From contig CAKMXJ010000032.1 of NCBI GenBank assembly GCA_928724745.1, positions 1,674,001 through 1,738,000 on the forward strand: DNA of 64,000 nt, written 5' to 3'. Position numbers and translations under genes: made by a program. This DNA comes from Anthracocystis setariae. Its lineage: Eukaryota > Basidiomycota > Ustilaginomycetes > Ustilaginales > Ustilaginaceae. This document shows positions 61,732 to 64,000 of this stretch, one piece after another. Within the stretch, counting starts at the first letter, position 1; each line of letters opens with the position of its first letter. The notes beneath the pieces were generated by a model. That model saw only the letters and a program-made list of their open reading frames with translations. It was not told the DNA's origin and made no database searches.

Positions 61732-64000
61732 ATGATTCTCTTCCGCTGGTCCGCGATCCTCGCTCTCTTTGCATGCGTGTTCATCACATTAGGGCAGTGT
61801 TCACATTCTTCTGCATACCAGCCTAAGCAGCGAAATTCGCAGCGTCCACTTCAAATCCTCGATGATCCTTCGTCGGACGCTAACAAGAAGGAAAACGACT
61901 CGTCCTCGTTCAATCTCATCGATCTAATAACGCAGTCGCCTCAGCACAGCGTCTTACTCCGCCTCTTGCAGCGGACTCGCCTCATTCCAACTCTCAACAG
62001 AATCCAGGAATTTGACGATGGATCAGGGCTCACCATTCTTGCACCTGTCAACGACGCTTTCTTCCGCAAGAAGGAGGAACAGATAGCAAAACAGCGAATG
62101 GCCCTGGGCCTTGCAGCTGATTCGCCAACATTCTGGGAATTCGTCCTCGATGAGCCGAGCCCTGATACTCAGTCTACGGACTGCATCTGGAATGATGGCG
62201 CTTGCATCGAAGCTGGCAATGTCAATGCCGTGGCACGGCAGCATCTGCTCTACCACATCCTGAACTATACGTTGCCTTTTACGCTCAGCGAGGATACTGG
62301 CTCTCATGCGCCCTCTGAGCCTCTTCCCGAGCCCGGAAGTCCGCAGATGCACACCACGCTGCATTTCCCTTCGCGTCGTCTACTGACAGAGCCAACACAT
62401 CCAGGTCGCGTTCCGGTCCCAGACGAAGAAGATCACGGAGGTCTGCTGGGCCACCATGGTCAACGCATTCGCGTCACCCTCGTGGAGGACAGTGATAGGC
62501 GCAAGAACGAAGACAAGTCGCCTCTCCGAAAGTTCAGCGCAAGCTTCAGAGGAAAGCGTCAAGTTCTGTTCTTCGGTACAGATGAGAAGGGTCTGGGAGG
62601 CGCAAAATCACTCAAGGAGGACTGGCGCTCCAGAAACGGCGTCATTCACTCCATAGATTCGGTCATTGACCTTCCACCGTCCTTGGAGCACGTCGTCCTC
62701 ACCCACCCTCGTCTCGAGAGTGTTCGACGCCTCATCAGTAGCGACACTTTGCAGAGTTTGTCAACGGTACCGCACCTTACGCTCTTTCTGCCAGCCTCGC
62801 AGGCCTTCGAAAAGCTCAACTCGATTGAGTCAATCTACATTTTCGGCGACTTCAAGCAGGCCGTTCTGGACCGTCTCAAACTTCTCGGTTGGCACATGTC
62901 TGGAAGTGGACTTGGTGATCGTGCTCCAGTCTATTCGACTTCTCTTCGTCAAGCGGGCCATGCCACCATCTCGACGGCTCTTGGCGGTTCCGTCTCAGTT
63001 GAAGTAGACGAGAAAGACGGCACCATCAAGATCATGGATGCCCGAGTTCTGCAAGAAGATATCTTGACAGAGAACGGCGTCGTCCATCTCGTTGATGACC
63101 TCATCTTGCCGTTCGGAGATCTGGACATGAGCATCGAAGCCACTCTCATGGCGCTCAATGCATCTCGATTCGTCGAGCTCATCTACGAGGCTGGTCTCGA
63201 GCACTACATCAACCGGCCAGCTCACAAGCAGAGACAAGATGGGGACGCTTTCACTTTCCTTGCTCCGCGAGATGATGTCATCGATGCCTGGTATCCAGGA
63301 CATCCACTTCCAGAAAATGTGGTCTCGACTGGATTGCATTCCTTGCGCCAGTATCGCAAAGGTCCCACTCTCGAAGAAGTCGTCCAATATCACATTCTTC
63401 CCGGTCAATTCCGTCCAAGCGATCTTGTCAATGGAATGCTGCTCAACACCGAGCTGAAGGACTGGAAGCTCAGGGAGGGTAGGCAGAAGATGCCGGTTGA
63501 GGTCGATGACGCCAATACTTCTGAAAGGAAAGGCAACGGCGATGTTGCTTTTGGTGATGCCAGCGTTCTTCGAGAACCAGTCGATGTCAAGGACACTGCC
63601 ATGATCTATGTCGTGTCACAGCTGCTACAGCCTCCCTCAGATCCTGTCCAGACAGCGGTTTCATATCTTTCGCTCTCGACTTTCGTCGCCACCGTCTTCA
63701 GCGCCGATCTGAAGAAAGCTGTCGAGCGTGCACCAGGCGTGAGTTATCTCGTACCCACCAACGATGCATTCACAGGGTTGGGTTTGGCGATGAACTTCTT
63801 GTTGCTTCCAGAGTCGCAGCACTTGTTGCAAGCGCTGGTCGAGTATCATGCCATCGACAAGATTGCATACAAGAATGATTTCACAGAAAAGGAAGTGGAA
63901 CTGCCCACACTTCTGCCCACACTGGGCGCAAAGCTTGCCGTTCGCAGGCAGAACACCGGAGGCATCGTGGTGCGCAAGGCAGGTGATTCCAACGGCACCG
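61732..64000 (+). CDS. Fasciclin (FAS1) domain secretory protein, 3' end outside window
   Basis: An ATG at 61732 opens a frame with no stop to the window edge, at least 756 codons. I followed it by hand through the whole length. A signal peptide covers about residues 1-23 (MILFRWSAILALFACVFITLG). FAS1-type motifs then recur: SVLLRLLQRTRLIPTLN...TILAPVNDAFF...ARQHLLYHIL, later LTLFLPASQAF, VDDLILPFG...FVELIYEAGLEHYI...FTFLAPRDDVI...VVQYHILPGQF and YLVPTNDAF...ALVEYHAID. So at least three FAS1 units are present. Large multi-FAS1 fungal proteins include fission yeast Fsc1, a vacuolar protein needed for autophagosome fusion; a similar role is possible but unproven. The end and any C-terminal anchor lie outside the window. 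Confidence 0.85.
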   Translation, partial: MILFRWSAILALFACVFITLGQCSHSSAYQPKQRNSQRPLQILDDPSSDANKKENDSSSFNLIDLITQSPQHSVLLRLLQRTRLIPTLNRIQEFDDGSGLTILAPVNDAFFRKKEEQIAKQRMALGLAADSPTFWEFVLDEPSPDTQSTDCIWNDGACIEAGNVNAVARQHLLYHILNYTLPFTLSEDTGSHAPSEPLPEPGSPQMHTTLHFPSRRLLTEPTHPGRVPVPDEEDHGGLLGHHGQRIRVTLVEDSDRRKNEDKSPLRKFSASFRGKRQVLFFGTDEKGLGGAKSLKEDWRSRNGVIHSIDSVIDLPPSLEHVVLTHPRLESVRRLISSDTLQSLSTVPHLTLFLPASQAFEKLNSIESIYIFGDFKQAVLDRLKLLGWHMSGSGLGDRAPVYSTSLRQAGHATISTALGGSVSVEVDEKDGTIKIMDARVLQEDILTENGVVHLVDDLILPFGDLDMSIEATLMALNASRFVELIYEAGLEHYINRPAHKQRQDGDAFTFLAPRDDVIDAWYPGHPLPENVVSTGLHSLRQYRKGPTLEEVVQYHILPGQFRPSDLVNGMLLNTELKDWKLREGRQKMPVEVDDANTSERKGNGDVAFGDASVLREPVDVKDTAMIYVVSQLLQPPSDPVQTAVSYLSLSTFVATVFSADLKKAVERAPGVSYLVPTNDAFTGLGLAMNFLLLPESQHLLQALVEYHAIDKIAYKNDFTEKEVELPTLLPTLGAKLAVRRQNTGGIVVRKAGDSNGT

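Overview
The window looks like a 64-kb piece of a nuclear chromosome from a basidiomycete smut fungus (Ustilaginaceae, in the Ustilago/Sporisorium/Pseudozyma group). This is inferred from gene content, from long mostly single-exon genes with high-GC third positions, from short GT-AG introns (23 to 112 nt scale exons and introns near gene 5' ends), from TTAGGG-type telomere motifs, and from many dispersed GTACTGTACAGTAC-like palindromes between genes. No rRNA, tRNA, CRISPR array or intact transposase was found. Several start codons were moved to the first in-frame ATG, and three genes were assembled across introns (NDUFAF3-like, glycine cleavage H protein, DUF6534 membrane protein). One AlkB-like gene has a 90-nt intron that stays in frame.

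Layout. 0-16 kb: a Cdc25-type mitotic phosphatase (minus), a 4.4-kb gene-poor divergent region, POL5/MYBBP1A-type nucleolar protein (plus), and a membrane-type casein kinase I (plus). 16-25.5 kb: a COA1-like cytochrome oxidase assembly factor (plus), then on the minus strand a TVP38-type Golgi membrane protein, the vacuolar lipase ATG15, and an unrecognised 882-residue protein. 25.5-40 kb: a 3.9-kb gene-poor region, a large RRM-RRM-PUF RNA-binding protein of the Jsn1/Puf2 type, a convergent AlkB-like 2-oxoglutarate/Fe(II) oxygenase, an unrecognised acidic protein, and a membrane-anchored short-chain dehydrogenase. 40-51 kb: RPA34-like RNA polymerase I subunit, PDX1 (E3-binding component of pyruvate dehydrogenase), a ZAP1-type zinc-responsive regulator, an NDUFAF3-like complex I assembly factor, a mitochondrial carrier, and a seven-helix DUF6534 protein. 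51-56 kb: a gene-poor stretch holding a Tc1/mariner-like MITE, a foldback repeat and eroded ORF fragments. 56-64 kb: glycine cleavage H protein, ELP3, a RING-CH membrane ubiquitin ligase, and the 5' part of a fasciclin-domain protein that runs off the end.

The genes are not an operon or an evident cluster. A loose theme is mitochondrial function: COA1, PDX1, NDUFAF3, a carrier and the H protein (PDX1 and H protein both use lipoyl chemistry). A second is ribosome biogenesis and translation: POL5, RPA34, ELP3 and PUF. ATG15 and the fasciclin protein may both act at the vacuole in autophagy. The most unusual material is the AlkB-like protein with its conserved N-terminal module, the cysteine-rich N-terminus of the ZAP1-like factor, the repeat elements around 52.7-54.6 kb, and a few unannotated ORF candidates in the long intergenic regions.
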